A DNA stretch of 64,000 nucleotides, taken from the NCBI RefSeq assembly GCF_020614375.1, contig NZ_CP085329.1, forward strand, positions 248,001-312,000, written 5' to 3'. Position numbers and translations under genes: made by a program. Each line of letters starts with the position of its first letter. The stretch's first letter is position 1. Below, one piece after another: positions 18,844 to 26,839 of this stretch. Under the pieces are notes generated by a model. It ran no database searches and was not told the DNA's origin. It was given only the letters and a program-made list of their open reading frames with translations. Origin of the DNA: Haladaptatus salinisoli (GTDB lineage Archaea; Halobacteriota; Halobacteria; Halobacteriales; Haladaptataceae).

Positions 18844-21800
18844 TCATTCGTTCACCGAGATAGTCGGCATCTCTGAGACTTGTTCAAGTGCGGGAGCTGG
18901 AACGTCGAACGGCACTTCGAACTGCTCGAAGGCGACCTCGTGGCCAGCACCGGCGTACCACGTGTCCTCGGCGAGGTGGAAGCTGACGACGAGCCAGTAG
19001 TCCGCACCGGGTTCGAATTCCGGCCGGTCGAAGGGAATTTCGACCGTGGTCGTGTCGTTCGGTTCGAGTGCGACATCGAGCGACCCCCGTTGGAGAACGT
19101 CACCGCCCTCGCGCAGCTCCCAGCGCGCGTCGAGTGTGGAGAGGTTCGTGAAGTTGTAGCGATTCGTGACCTCTACGAGGCCCGCGGTAAGGTCGGCCCC
19201 GCGCAACCGAACCGGCTGATGAGCTTTTTTCAATTGCCAGAGTTCGGGCTGAGGGACTCGATCCGCGTCGACGAGGCCGTTACAACAGAACGGGTCGACG
19301 CCGTACGAACGGAACGTCCCGTCGGTTTCGAACGTCTCGAAGTCGAGCCAGAGCACGGTACCGTCACCGGGGGCGGAACGGTTCGACCGGAGTTCGGCGG
19401 CCGAGAGGCCGCGGTCGTGGATAGCCGCCCGTCGATACCGGGCGTTCGAGAGCCAACCGTTCCAGTTCGCCCGGTGTTTGTCCGCGTTCCGACCGACGTT
19501 GACCGGTTGTGGGTTGTGATCGATACTGCCGTCGTGTGGAGTAGAGGCTAACTGCGTACCGTCCACGTAGAGCTGCAATTCACTCCCGGTGTGAACGCCA
19601 GCGACGTGATGCCAGTTCCCGTACCAATCGTCGGGGACGGTCGATTCGACGGTGATCCATTCCTCTTCAGGGTCGTAGACGAAGAACTGGAGCGTCGACT
19701 CGTCGCTCATCTTCAACGCGTACTGGTAGTCGCCCTTCGTAAGGAAGGCGTCCGAGCCAGTCCACGGCTGCCGGGGGTGAACCTCGACCTCGAGCGTTAG
19801 CCCCGGTTCGGTGATATCGAGGCTCGGATCCCGGTAGAGTTCGATCCAGTCGTCGAGTCCCGAAAGCTCGACTGCCGGGTCACCTGCGTCCGTGTCGACG
19901 ACCGTCGGGTTACCGTGGAAGACGCCGTCGTTGCCGTATTCGGTGGCGTCGGGCGTGACGGTGTACTCCGCGTCGAGCCGCTGGTTCACCCAATCCCATA
20001 TGAAGCCACCCTGCAACTGGTCGTGTTCCTCGATGACCTCCCAGAACCGCTCGACGAGACCGAGGCTGTTACCCATTGCATGATTGTACTCGCCCATGAC
20101 AGCCGGGCGTTGTTCGTCTTCGTCCTCGGCGATGTCGACGAAGTCAGACGGACTGACGTATCGCGGGCCGATGACGTCCGCGTAGGGGGCGACGCCGCCG
20201 TTGTTCGCCTGATGGTACAAGAATCTGGTCGGGTCGACGCCTGCGCCCGTATCGCCATCGCCGTCCGGATCGCCGCCATCGACGTACTCGGCCATGTCGA
20301 AGTGCGCTGGGCCGAGGCCGGCTTCGTTCCCCGTACTCCACATGAAGATACTGGCCTGGTTCTTCCATTGCTGGATCATCCGCGTGAAGCGATCCATGAA
20401 CTGCGTGTGGAACGCCGGGTACTCGTCGACGAGTTCGGGGTTCTGGTGGGTCTCGGCGTTGACTTCGTCACACACGTAAAAGCCGAGTTCGTCCGCGAAC
20501 TCGTAGAACTCGGGCCCGCGCGGATAATGCGAGTTCCGGAGCGCGTTGACGTTGAATTGCTTTAGACGCTCAAACTCCTCGCGCCGCAGGTTCTCGGCCA
20601 TGGTGCGACCGAGTTTGGGATGGTGTTCGTGGTGATTGACGCCCTTGAAGTCGACCGGTTCGCCGTTGACGTGGATCCGGCCGTCGAGAATCTCGTACTC
20701 GCGGAACCCGACTTTCGCGAGCTGGGCTTCGATGGCCGACCGCGATCTAGGCTGACGGAGTTCGAACCCAATGCGGTACAGGTTCGGGTGTTCTGCGGAC
20801 CATTTCATCGGCGATGCGACGTCGATCGAGAAGGAGACGCCAGCGCTATCGTCCGCCGGTACGTCGACGGTGGTCGACGTCGTCTTCACGCGGTGATAGT
20901 CGGGATCGAAGAGGTGGGTTCGAAGCTCGTACGTTCCCGCGTTGTCGCCGTAATTCGCGACTTCGGCGTCCACGCGGAGCGTCCCGTTCTCGTAGTTACT
21001 GTCGAGACCGGGTTGGAGGAAGTAATCGCGGAGGTGAGCGTTCGGCGTCGAGTAAAGTGAGACGTCGCGGAAGATTCCCGCAAAGTGCCACATGTCCTGA
21101 TTCTCCAAGTAGCTTCCGTCGGACCATCGGAAGACCTGTACGCCGATTTCGTTCTCGCCGGACTTGAGGTTGTCAGTTACGTCGAACTCCGCGGCGGTCA
21201 TCGACCCTTCGTCGAAGCCGACGTACTCGCCGTTAATCCACACGAAGTACGCGGATTTCACGCCGTCGAAGCGGAGGAACGTCCGGCGGCCTTCCGCCCA
21301 GCTATCCGGCACCGTGAACGTCCGTTGGTACGTTCCGACGGGGTTGATGTCGTCGGGGACGTTCGGCGGGTCGTACGGGTAGAGGTCGAGGGTGATGTTC
21401 CGGTACATCGCGTGGCCGAAGCCGTCGGCCTGCCAGACTCGGGGAACCGTGACGGTGTCCCACAAGTCCGCTCCGTCGAACTCGCTGGGCGCGTTCGCTG
21501 GATTGAGCGCCCAGTGGAAGTTCCAGTCACCGTTCAGTGACTTGAAATGCGGGGATTGTCGCCACCGTTGGAGCGGTGATTTGTTCACTCGGTCCTGGTT
21601 GAGCGCCGATTTAACCGAGGGATACGGAATCGTGGGGACGTGCCCGGGCTCCTGGTTCTCTTCGACCAACTCGGGGTTCTCGATGTACTCGTCAAGGGGA
21701 ACGTCGCCGGGCGTCATAGACGCGATCTCCGAGGTCGTCGATGATGCCGTCCCCCGGTCGCTCAGTCCGGGAAGGAGTGCAATACTACCGGTCGTCAGGA

Positions 21801-21870
21801 ACGTCCGACGCGTCACGTCGAGCGTCGAGCGTCCTGTGGAATCGTCAGTGGTCGGATTAGTCTCACTCAT
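18844..21870 (-). CDS. GH2 beta-galactosidase large subunit with inserted LamG domain, Tat-exported
   Basis: The 1008-aa protein has a Tat signal (DVTRRTFLTTGSIALLPGL). Next come a GH2 sugar-binding domain (about 100-280), an Ig-like domain (280-395) and a TIM barrel. The acid/base Glu is in WSTGNEAGLG (E516) and the nucleophile in GEYNHAMGNSLG (E594). A LamG/concanavalin-like module (about 635-845; NWHHVAGVH, LQLYVDG) sits between WDWVNQ and the last barrel motif FCCNGLVDADR. LacZ domain 4 ends the chain. Domain 5 is encoded by the next gene. An acidic loop DGGDPDGDGDTGAGVDP (531-547) looks calcium-binding. It probably releases beta-galactose from glycans outside the cell. Its GC is well above that of the ABC operon. 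Confidence 0.88.
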   Translation of the reverse strand: MSETNPTTDDSTGRSTLDVTRRTFLTTGSIALLPGLSDRGTASSTTSEIASMTPGDVPLDEYIENPELVEENQEPGHVPTIPYPSVKSALNQDRVNKSPLQRWRQSPHFKSLNGDWNFHWALNPANAPSEFDGADLWDTVTVPRVWQADGFGHAMYRNITLDLYPYDPPNVPDDINPVGTYQRTFTVPDSWAEGRRTFLRFDGVKSAYFVWINGEYVGFDEGSMTAAEFDVTDNLKSGENEIGVQVFRWSDGSYLENQDMWHFAGIFRDVSLYSTPNAHLRDYFLQPGLDSNYENGTLRVDAEVANYGDNAGTYELRTHLFDPDYHRVKTTSTTVDVPADDSAGVSFSIDVASPMKWSAEHPNLYRIGFELRQPRSRSAIEAQLAKVGFREYEILDGRIHVNGEPVDFKGVNHHEHHPKLGRTMAENLRREEFERLKQFNVNALRNSHYPRGPEFYEFADELGFYVCDEVNAETHQNPELVDEYPAFHTQFMDRFTRMIQQWKNQASIFMWSTGNEAGLGPAHFDMAEYVDGGDPDGDGDTGAGVDPTRFLYHQANNGGVAPYADVIGPRYVSPSDFVDIAEDEDEQRPAVMGEYNHAMGNSLGLVERFWEVIEEHDQLQGGFIWDWVNQRLDAEYTVTPDATEYGNDGVFHGNPTVVDTDAGDPAVELSGLDDWIELYRDPSLDITEPGLTLEVEVHPRQPWTGSDAFLTKGDYQYALKMSDESTLQFFVYDPEEEWITVESTVPDDWYGNWHHVAGVHTGSELQLYVDGTQLASTPHDGSIDHNPQPVNVGRNADKHRANWNGWLSNARYRRAAIHDRGLSAAELRSNRSAPGDGTVLWLDFETFETDGTFRSYGVDPFCCNGLVDADRVPQPELWQLKKAHQPVRLRGADLTAGLVEVTNRYNFTNLSTLDARWELREGGDVLQRGSLDVALEPNDTTTVEIPFDRPEFEPGADYWLVVSFHLAEDTWYAGAGHEVAFEQFEVPFDVPAPALEQVSEMPTISVNE

Positions 21871-21900
21871 GTGTAGAGTTCCGTGGCCCTATGCCAATCG

Positions 21901-21924
21901 TTAACTCACAATTGCCTGAGTTAA
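21901..21924. promoter_or_regulatory. Interrupted palindrome upstream of the GH2 operon
   Basis: Arms TTAACTCA (21901-21908) and TGAGTTAA (21917-21924) are exact reverse complements eight bases apart. They lie 31 bp upstream of the GH2 start at 21870. An A/T-rich TATA-like stretch is further upstream at about 21925-21940. The position near the transcription start suits a repressor operator. GAGT/ACTC half-sites resemble those reported for TrmB in Halobacterium. Confidence 0.5.
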
Positions 21925-22062
21925 ACATTATTATATCTATAGTAGTAATTTAATATCCGATTCATTTGTGATTGACCAGATGGGAGAAAATAATACACGG
22001 TGGAGAAGATGGGATGGCTAGATGGTACGGCTACAAATAGGACAGAAAAGCGCCTGTACTGG

Positions 22063-22767
22063 CTAGATGGACGCTGTTAAACCACCATCGACACGGATGT
22101 TCTGGCCGGTGATGTAACTCGACTCGGGGGAGAGCAGGTACGCCACTGCGTCCGCGATCTCCCCGGTTTGTGCCGGTCGTCCCATCGGGATTCGCGCTCT
22201 CGTCTCCTCGTCTATCTCGTAACTATCGACGAATCCTGGCTGCACCGTGTTCATCCGGATGCCGCTCGCTGCGTACTGGTCGGCGTAGAGTTTGGTGAAA
22301 CTTCCAAGTCCCGCCCGAAGCACCGACGATACCGGAAACTCACTCGACGGCTCGAACGCCGAGAACGTGGAGATGTTCACGAACGCCCCGCCACCCTGTT
22401 CGTCCATGATGGGCGTGATGAGTCGCGCCGTCCGAACCGTATTCAACAGCACGAGCTCTACCCCCTCGCGCCACTCCTCGTCCGAGATTTCGAGCAGGTC
22501 GCCGGACGCCGGGTGCCCCGTGTTGTTCACCACCGCGTCGATACGCCCGTAGCGTTCGTACGTCGTCTCGACGAGCGCCGCCAAGTCATCGGGATTCGTC
22601 ACCGACCCTTCGAACCCGTCTCCGCCGAGTTCCTTCGCGACTTCGACGGCGCTCCCTGACCGTGATAACAGAACCGGCGCGTATCCATCCTCGTTTAGGC
22701 GCCGAGCACAGGCTTCTCCGATACCGCTTCCCGCAGCGGTTACTACTGCAACTTTCTTTTCAGGCAT
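22063..22767 (-). CDS. Short-chain dehydrogenase/reductase family protein with atypical active site
   Basis: The 234-aa Rossmann protein has the SDR cofactor motif [10 protein letters not shown] (T-G-x3-G-x-G variant), the NNTG motif (here [11 protein letters not shown]) and a C-terminal [11 protein letters not shown] typical of FabG-like members. The usual Tyr-x3-Lys pair is not found. At the aligned place the sequence is [15 protein letters not shown], so Ser and Arg seem to replace Tyr and Lys. It may be one of the divergent SDRs with altered catalysis or a non-catalytic binder. It lies next to the GH2 genes on the same strand and shares their high GC. Sugar oxidation is a guess from context. 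Confidence 0.8.
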   Translation of the reverse strand: MPEKKVAVVTAAGSGIGEACARRLNEDGYAPVLLSRSGSAVEVAKELGGDGFEGSVTNPDDLAALVETTYERYGRIDAVVNNTGHPASGDLLEISDEEWREGVELVLLNTVRTARLITPIMDEQGGGAFVNISTFSAFEPSSEFPVSSVLRAGLGSFTKLYADQYAASGIRMNTVQPGFVDSYEIDEETRARIPMGRPAQTGEIADAVAYLLSPESSYITGQNIRVDGGLTASI

Positions 22768-22797
22768 GTAACTGTGAACCTTCTAACGTGGCCGTGT

Positions 22798-23342
22798 TCA
22801 TGAAGATACTGCAAGTGTGAGCGTCCCCCCGAGCATCGAAGCGAACGATAGCGGCATCAGCAGCTTCGAGGGAGATGTTTTCCCCTCGTGTGCGAGATCG
22901 GCGATGACGGGGACCAGAATCGTGACGACCGCGTGTTATTGATGAATCCCGAGACAGGCCCAGTGACGTTGACCGTCGTGGCGAGTTGCTTGCGCCGGTC
23001 AGCTCCGGCGAATATAGTCATCTTCCGGCCGATCAACTGGACGAGGCCGGTTCGGTTGATCCCCGTACTCAGAATGGGCATTGCCAACACCGTGATCGTC
23101 GCCGGGTTAGCAAACCCCGAGATTTCCTCCCGTTGAGAGATCTGCGTCCACGGTTCAACTACCATCAACAACACCATCACAAAGATGGCGGTGACGTCGA
23201 TCGGGAACTGTTCAGTCGCGAAGAACACGAGAGCGAGGAGAATGAGGGCGAAGACGACGAGCATCTCGGCCGTCACGGGCGTCGAAGCCAAGCCCTGAAC
23301 GACCAGAAGCGATGAAGAGAACGTCACACCGAACGGAGACAC
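22798..23342 (-). pseudogene. Truncated, frameshifted SLC13-type permease
   Basis: The first ~135 codons from 23342 closely match the N-terminus of the intact permease at 27881-29782 ([42 protein letters not shown]). After NNT the reading frame breaks. In another frame the sequence continues as [20 protein letters not shown] and then [19 protein letters not shown] before a TGA at 22798-22800. One small indel and a truncation, with loss of the TrkA-C domains and most membrane helices, make it non-functional. It is a decayed paralogue of the nearby gene. Confidence 0.8.
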
Positions 23343-23368
23343 CTCGGGGGGAAAAGGACTGGTTTCCC

Positions 23369-23401
23369 CACGGACACCTCCGTCTCTATCAGGTGTCCGT
23401 G
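23369..23401. terminator. 11-bp inverted repeat between hlyC-type gene and the SLC13 remnant
   Basis: CACGGACACCT (23369-23379) and AGGTGTCCGTG (23391-23401) are exact reverse complements with an 11-base loop. It lies about 45 bp past the stop of the CorC/HlyC-type gene and 27 bp before the start of the SLC13 remnant. It could be a transcript-end hairpin or an operator of the remnant. No long T-run follows. Confidence 0.35.
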
Positions 23402-23445
23402 TTCGCGGGTACTGGAGGCTGCTAGGAGGGTGTAAGTGGTATTCC

Positions 23446-24786
23446 CTACTCGTCGTCCGTCTCTCGTACTGCCTGTGCCTCTTGAATCACAAGCCGTTCG
23501 ATTCGGGTGTCATCGACAGCCTCGACCTGAAGGTCGTGCTCGTTCTGTTGGATCTGATCGCCCACTTCAGGAACTCTGCCGAGGCGACTGAAGACCAATC
23601 CACCGATCGTCTCGACGTCGTCGGTCTCGAACTCGGCGCCGAGCCGATCATTCACCTCTCGAACTGAAACCCCTCCGTCGACGACGTACGCTCCGTCGTC
23701 TCGTTTCTTGATCGAGGGATCCTGCGTTGCCGTGTCGAATTCGTCTCGAATGTCGCCCACGATCTCCTCAAGAATGTCCTCGATGGTCACGATCCCTTCA
23801 AACACCCCCCATTCGTCGATCACGACGGCTATCTGTCCACCACCATGCGTCTGAAACTCGGCGAGGATTGCGTCGATCCGTCGTGTTTCTGGGATTACAA
23901 GGACGTCCCGTGCGAGCTCACGAGCAGTGAGCGAGCTGTCGTGATCCGTCTCCGTTTCAATCGCTCGAAGGATGTCCTTCGCGTGGACAAACCCAATCGG
24001 TTTGTCACCATCCTCGTCGAGCACGATATAGCGGGTGTAGGTTCCGTTGGCAGCAACGAACCGAAGCTCCGAGAGGGTCATCGAGGCACCTACGGTTTCG
24101 ACGTCCGGGCGGGGAACCATGATTTCGCGGGCGATTGTGTCCCCGAGTTCGAAGACGCTCTCGATCATTTCGACCTCGTCGAGGTCGATGTGCCCTGTCT
24201 CCTCCGAGTGCGTGAGGATCATCCGAATTTCTTCCTCGGAGTGGGTTTCCTCGCTTTCGGCTGCTGGCGAGACACCGGCGAGGCGGGTGAAGTAGTTGGC
24301 AGTGCCATTGAAGACAATGATGCCTGGCACGAACACGTAGTAGAAGAACTTCATGAGCGGCGCAACGAAGAGTGCGACTCGTTCAGCTTCCTGGATGGCG
24401 AACGTCTTCGGTGCGAGTTCGCCAAAGACGACGTGGAGGAACGTGATGAAGCCGAATCCCAGCGCGAACGCGACGAGATGAATCGTTCCGGTAGGGAGGA
24501 ATTGGCCGAGAATGGGTTCGATGAGCGCTGCCACAGCGGGTTCGCCGATCCACCCGAGACCAAGTGAGGAGAGCGTAATCCCAAGCTGACTGACTGCAAG
24601 ATAGCCATCCAGGTTCTCGATGGCATCCTTCACTAGGGTCGCACCGGGCTTGCCTCGTTCAACGAGTGTGTCCACCCGGGTCGGCCGGACTTTGACGAAT
24701 GCGAATTCCGCGGCCACAAATACTCCGTTCATGACGACGAGGAAGAAGGCGAGGAGCAACCCGCCCACGGAAATCAAATCTACCAT
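23446..24786 (-). CDS. CNNM/CorC-HlyC family membrane protein with CBS pair
   Basis: The 446-aa protein has an N-terminal CNNM (DUF21) transmembrane domain (about residues 1-190; NGVFVAAEFAFVKVRPTRVD, TLSSLGLGWIGEPAV). A pair of CBS domains follows (about 205-345; REIMVPRPDVETV, FVHAKDILRAI), then a CorC_HlyC domain (DGAYVVDGGVSVREVNDRL). Such proteins are linked to Mg2+ or Co2+ transport or efflux and sense adenine nucleotides through CBS. The older name hemolysin is misleading. It is monocistronic here and complete. Confidence 0.9.
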   Translation of the reverse strand: MVDLISVGGLLLAFFLVVMNGVFVAAEFAFVKVRPTRVDTLVERGKPGATLVKDAIENLDGYLAVSQLGITLSSLGLGWIGEPAVAALIEPILGQFLPTGTIHLVAFALGFGFITFLHVVFGELAPKTFAIQEAERVALFVAPLMKFFYYVFVPGIIVFNGTANYFTRLAGVSPAAESEETHSEEEIRMILTHSEETGHIDLDEVEMIESVFELGDTIAREIMVPRPDVETVGASMTLSELRFVAANGTYTRYIVLDEDGDKPIGFVHAKDILRAIETETDHDSSLTARELARDVLVIPETRRIDAILAEFQTHGGGQIAVVIDEWGVFEGIVTIEDILEEIVGDIRDEFDTATQDPSIKKRDDGAYVVDGGVSVREVNDRLGAEFETDDVETIGGLVFSRLGRVPEVGDQIQQNEHDLQVEAVDDTRIERLVIQEAQAVRETDDE

Positions 24787-24919
24787 GCTTTCTCATTGCC
24801 GTGTGGGGGCCTTGTAGGGGGTGGATACTGTGCTTGGAGATACGGGCTGACTTCGGTTTCGTTCGCCATTTGCCACAATCCTCCGTGGTGATCAGATACG
24901 GACAGATTCCCGGATAGAA

Positions 24920-25084
24920 TCACGTAACCGGCTCAACTGTCTTCTCGCCACAGTGGGGACAGTATTCGTAGTCTTCGTCCACCAGTTCTTCACAGGACAC
25001 ACAGACGTACTCCGCCTGCTTGCCGTCGATGAACGCCTGTTTCGTTTTCTCGACTTTTCGTCCGACGCCACTGAACAAGCTCAT
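24920..25084 (-). CDS. Small zinc-ribbon protein, 54 aa
   Basis: The frame from ATG 25084 encodes a basic N-terminal helix (MSLFSGVGRKVEKTKQAFID) and a C-terminal four-cysteine zinc ribbon, YVCVSCEELV...EYCPHCGEK. The longer upstream extension is not conserved in type, so the internal ATG is preferred. Small zinc-finger proteins of this kind are common in haloarchaea and mostly uncharacterised. It may bind RNA or partner proteins. It shares a strand with the CorC/HlyC gene but is 130 bp away. Confidence 0.75.
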   Translation of the reverse strand: MSLFSGVGRKVEKTKQAFIDGKQAEYVCVSCEELVDEDYEYCPHCGEKTVEPVT

Positions 25085-25620
25085 GATCTGAGATTGAATC
25101 GCAACACGAATAAGCGTTAGCTCGTTTAATGCCCCTGGTTTGCGGTAGGAGAGTGGCACCTGTGAGAAACCACTATGACGAATACTCAGTACTCCGTACC
25201 GGCCGACCCTTCATTTTAGGGTGGAATCAAACCTGGAAAAAGATCCCGGTTTATTTGCTTTTAGCGTTTTCTCGTAGGTGTGAAGGGTGAGAAAGTCCTC
25301 GAATGCGTTGACTGTTCATGGAGCGCCAGTTCAGCGACCTATTCTCAGCACAAACTGAATGTGATCGCAATCGATCATTATTGTACGACTAACCATTCGA
25401 TTACGAGCAGTCAGAAGGCAGGGATCAGTTGGGAACTAAGTAGATAGAACCAACGAAATAGTGTGATACGCGCTTCGCCATCCCAACCAATCACTCGACA
25501 GAGCCAGTATCTCAGGGTGAGCATCGGTTGCTGCATCTATCCTCTCTGTGAGCGGTCGCTGGTCGGTGATATCCGAGACCGGCAATTGACGAAACATGAA
25601 TAAAAAGACTGAAGCGTAAA
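25085..25620. other. Intergenic region without a supported gene
   Basis: About 535 bp with no convincing gene. A leftward frame at 25436-25666 lacks family features and overlaps the SWIM remnant. The region is typical of the decayed zone around it. Confidence 0.5.
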
Positions 25621-25976
25621 TTAGTTCGGCAGTTCCTTGCGACCCGCACGAACGCACGGCCAGCACGGGAAGCCACCAAGGCCGTCGCAGTTACAGGCCT
25701 CTATCTCGGGATTGTCTTCGTTGTCCTTCGAGGGGAATGCATCGAGCTTCCCGTCATCAGTCGCGTTTTCGACAGTAGCCATGTGTTTGCAGTACGGGGT
25801 GCGGAGGACGCGATGCGGACACAGGCAGGCCATTAGCTCGTCAGCACGTCATCGATGGGGGCAACGTACTAATGGTCTACAAGCTTCTCGTGGTTTCCAT
25901 TGGTGACGTCGATCACTCTAGGGGCATCAACGTTGACGATGAAGTATTTCCATCGGACGTGTCTCTATGCCGTCTC
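25621..25976 (-). pseudogene. Frameshifted SWIM zinc-finger protein
   Basis: The C-terminal frame from 25833 reads MACLCPHRVLRTPYCKHMAT and ends DGLGGFPCWPCVRAGRKELPN, the haloarchaeal SWIM zinc-finger protein with C-x-C...C-x-H ligands. The expected upstream part is found in another frame at about 25860-25976 (VDAPRVIDVTNGNHEKLVDH followed by a stop). Frameshifts and a nonsense codon therefore split the gene. A second remnant of the same family lies at 55553-55821. SWIM proteins are thought to bind DNA or partners; this copy is dead or reduced to its finger. Confidence 0.65.
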
Positions 25977-26104
25977 GGCCGTTACATAGACCTATACAGT
26001 TTTCGTTGACATCGATTTTGGAATTGTTTATGGAGAAGAACATAGAATAGCAAGAACCGTGGAATAGCGCTACTATGCGTTGTGAGGATAGCCCGAGTGC
26101 TAAT

Positions 26105-26359
26105 ATGTCTAAAGAGAAAATAGTGTGTATGGTTACGTTCGAGGTAGCATTGACCGACCGTATTGAGAGTGATATCGACCGCCTTATCGAACAGGGTGAT
26201 TTTCTGAACCGAGACCAAGCGATCGAAAAACTTCTATCACTCGGTGTGTCAGCTCAGAAAACAGGCGACGAATCCAGCGAAGAGCTGGCTGAAAATTTGT
26301 TTACACAGGCTGTCGACGACCAGCAGGATCCGGCCGACCAAGACAATGATTCACTCTAA
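26105..26359 (+). CDS. Ribbon-helix-helix-like small protein (DUF7120/CopG-like)
   Basis: From ATG 26105 the protein has 84 residues. A beta strand (VTFEVALTDRIESDI) and two helices (DRLIEQGDFLNRDQAIEKLL, SLGVSA) match the RHH fold of haloarchaeal CopG-like proteins. An acidic low-complexity tail follows. RHH proteins usually dimerise and bind DNA, often controlling nearby genes or acting as antitoxins. No toxin gene is visible next to it. ATGs at 26075 and 26129 are alternative starts. Its function is unknown; a regulatory role is an inference. Confidence 0.7.
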   Translation: MSKEKIVCMVTFEVALTDRIESDIDRLIEQGDFLNRDQAIEKLLSLGVSAQKTGDESSEELAENLFTQAVDDQQDPADQDNDSL

Positions 26360-26394
26360 TCCTGATGAGTCCGAGGGAATCCCAGATTCAACGG

Positions 26395-26700
26395 CCGGAC
26401 GTACTCACTCGGATCGACCGCTCCACGCTCAAGTCGACCAATCTACGACCGCAATTCCTCGCGAACTGCTTCCGGGTCGCGATATTCATCCACCGCTCAA
26501 ATGAGTTCCTTCTGAGCCTTATCGATATACGACGGCGTGTTCCGTTGTCGACACTCGATGCCCTTGTACTCGTCTTCGCCAGTGACCTTCCTAGAGTACT
26601 TCGTCAACGTACTGGCATCGAAACCAATTAGAGGAGGTCGCTGGCGAATAGGGCGTGTATTTCTCTGGTGTGATATATTGAGTGGAATATTACACTTCAA
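26395..26700 (-). pseudogene. Remnant of a family B DNA polymerase (C-terminal thumb region)
   Basis: The frame from 26700 leftward reads KVTGEDEYKGIECRQRNTPS followed by YIDKAQKELI, then a stop. Past the stop it continues in frame as AVDEYRDPEAVREELRS, a second stop, and IGRLERGAVDPSEYVRP. This pattern (R-Q-R-x-T-P ... DPEAV ... L-R-R-G-x-V-D-P) matches the last ~100 residues of haloarchaeal family B polymerases. The catalytic palm is absent and there are two in-frame stops. It is a short relic of a replication or repair polymerase, recognised by motif only. Confidence 0.5.
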
Positions 26701-26839
26701 GAGGGTGCAAAATATCGATTACGAGAATCAGATTACGTACTGTCGAGATGAACACGGAACTAACGCTGCTTTTGACGGTACTACCTGAAAAGCAGACAGA
26801 GAGCTAAACCGCTCTGGCATAGCACATGTTATATGTCTA

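Noticed and set aside
17518-20565. Several long rightward frames opposite the GH2 genes
   Set aside because: High-GC genes create long antisense frames. Low-complexity Arg/Val-rich translations and the strong GH2 motifs on the other strand decide against them.
25436-25666. 76-codon leftward frame near the SWIM remnant
   Set aside because: No conserved features, and it overlaps the remnant's stronger zinc-finger frame.
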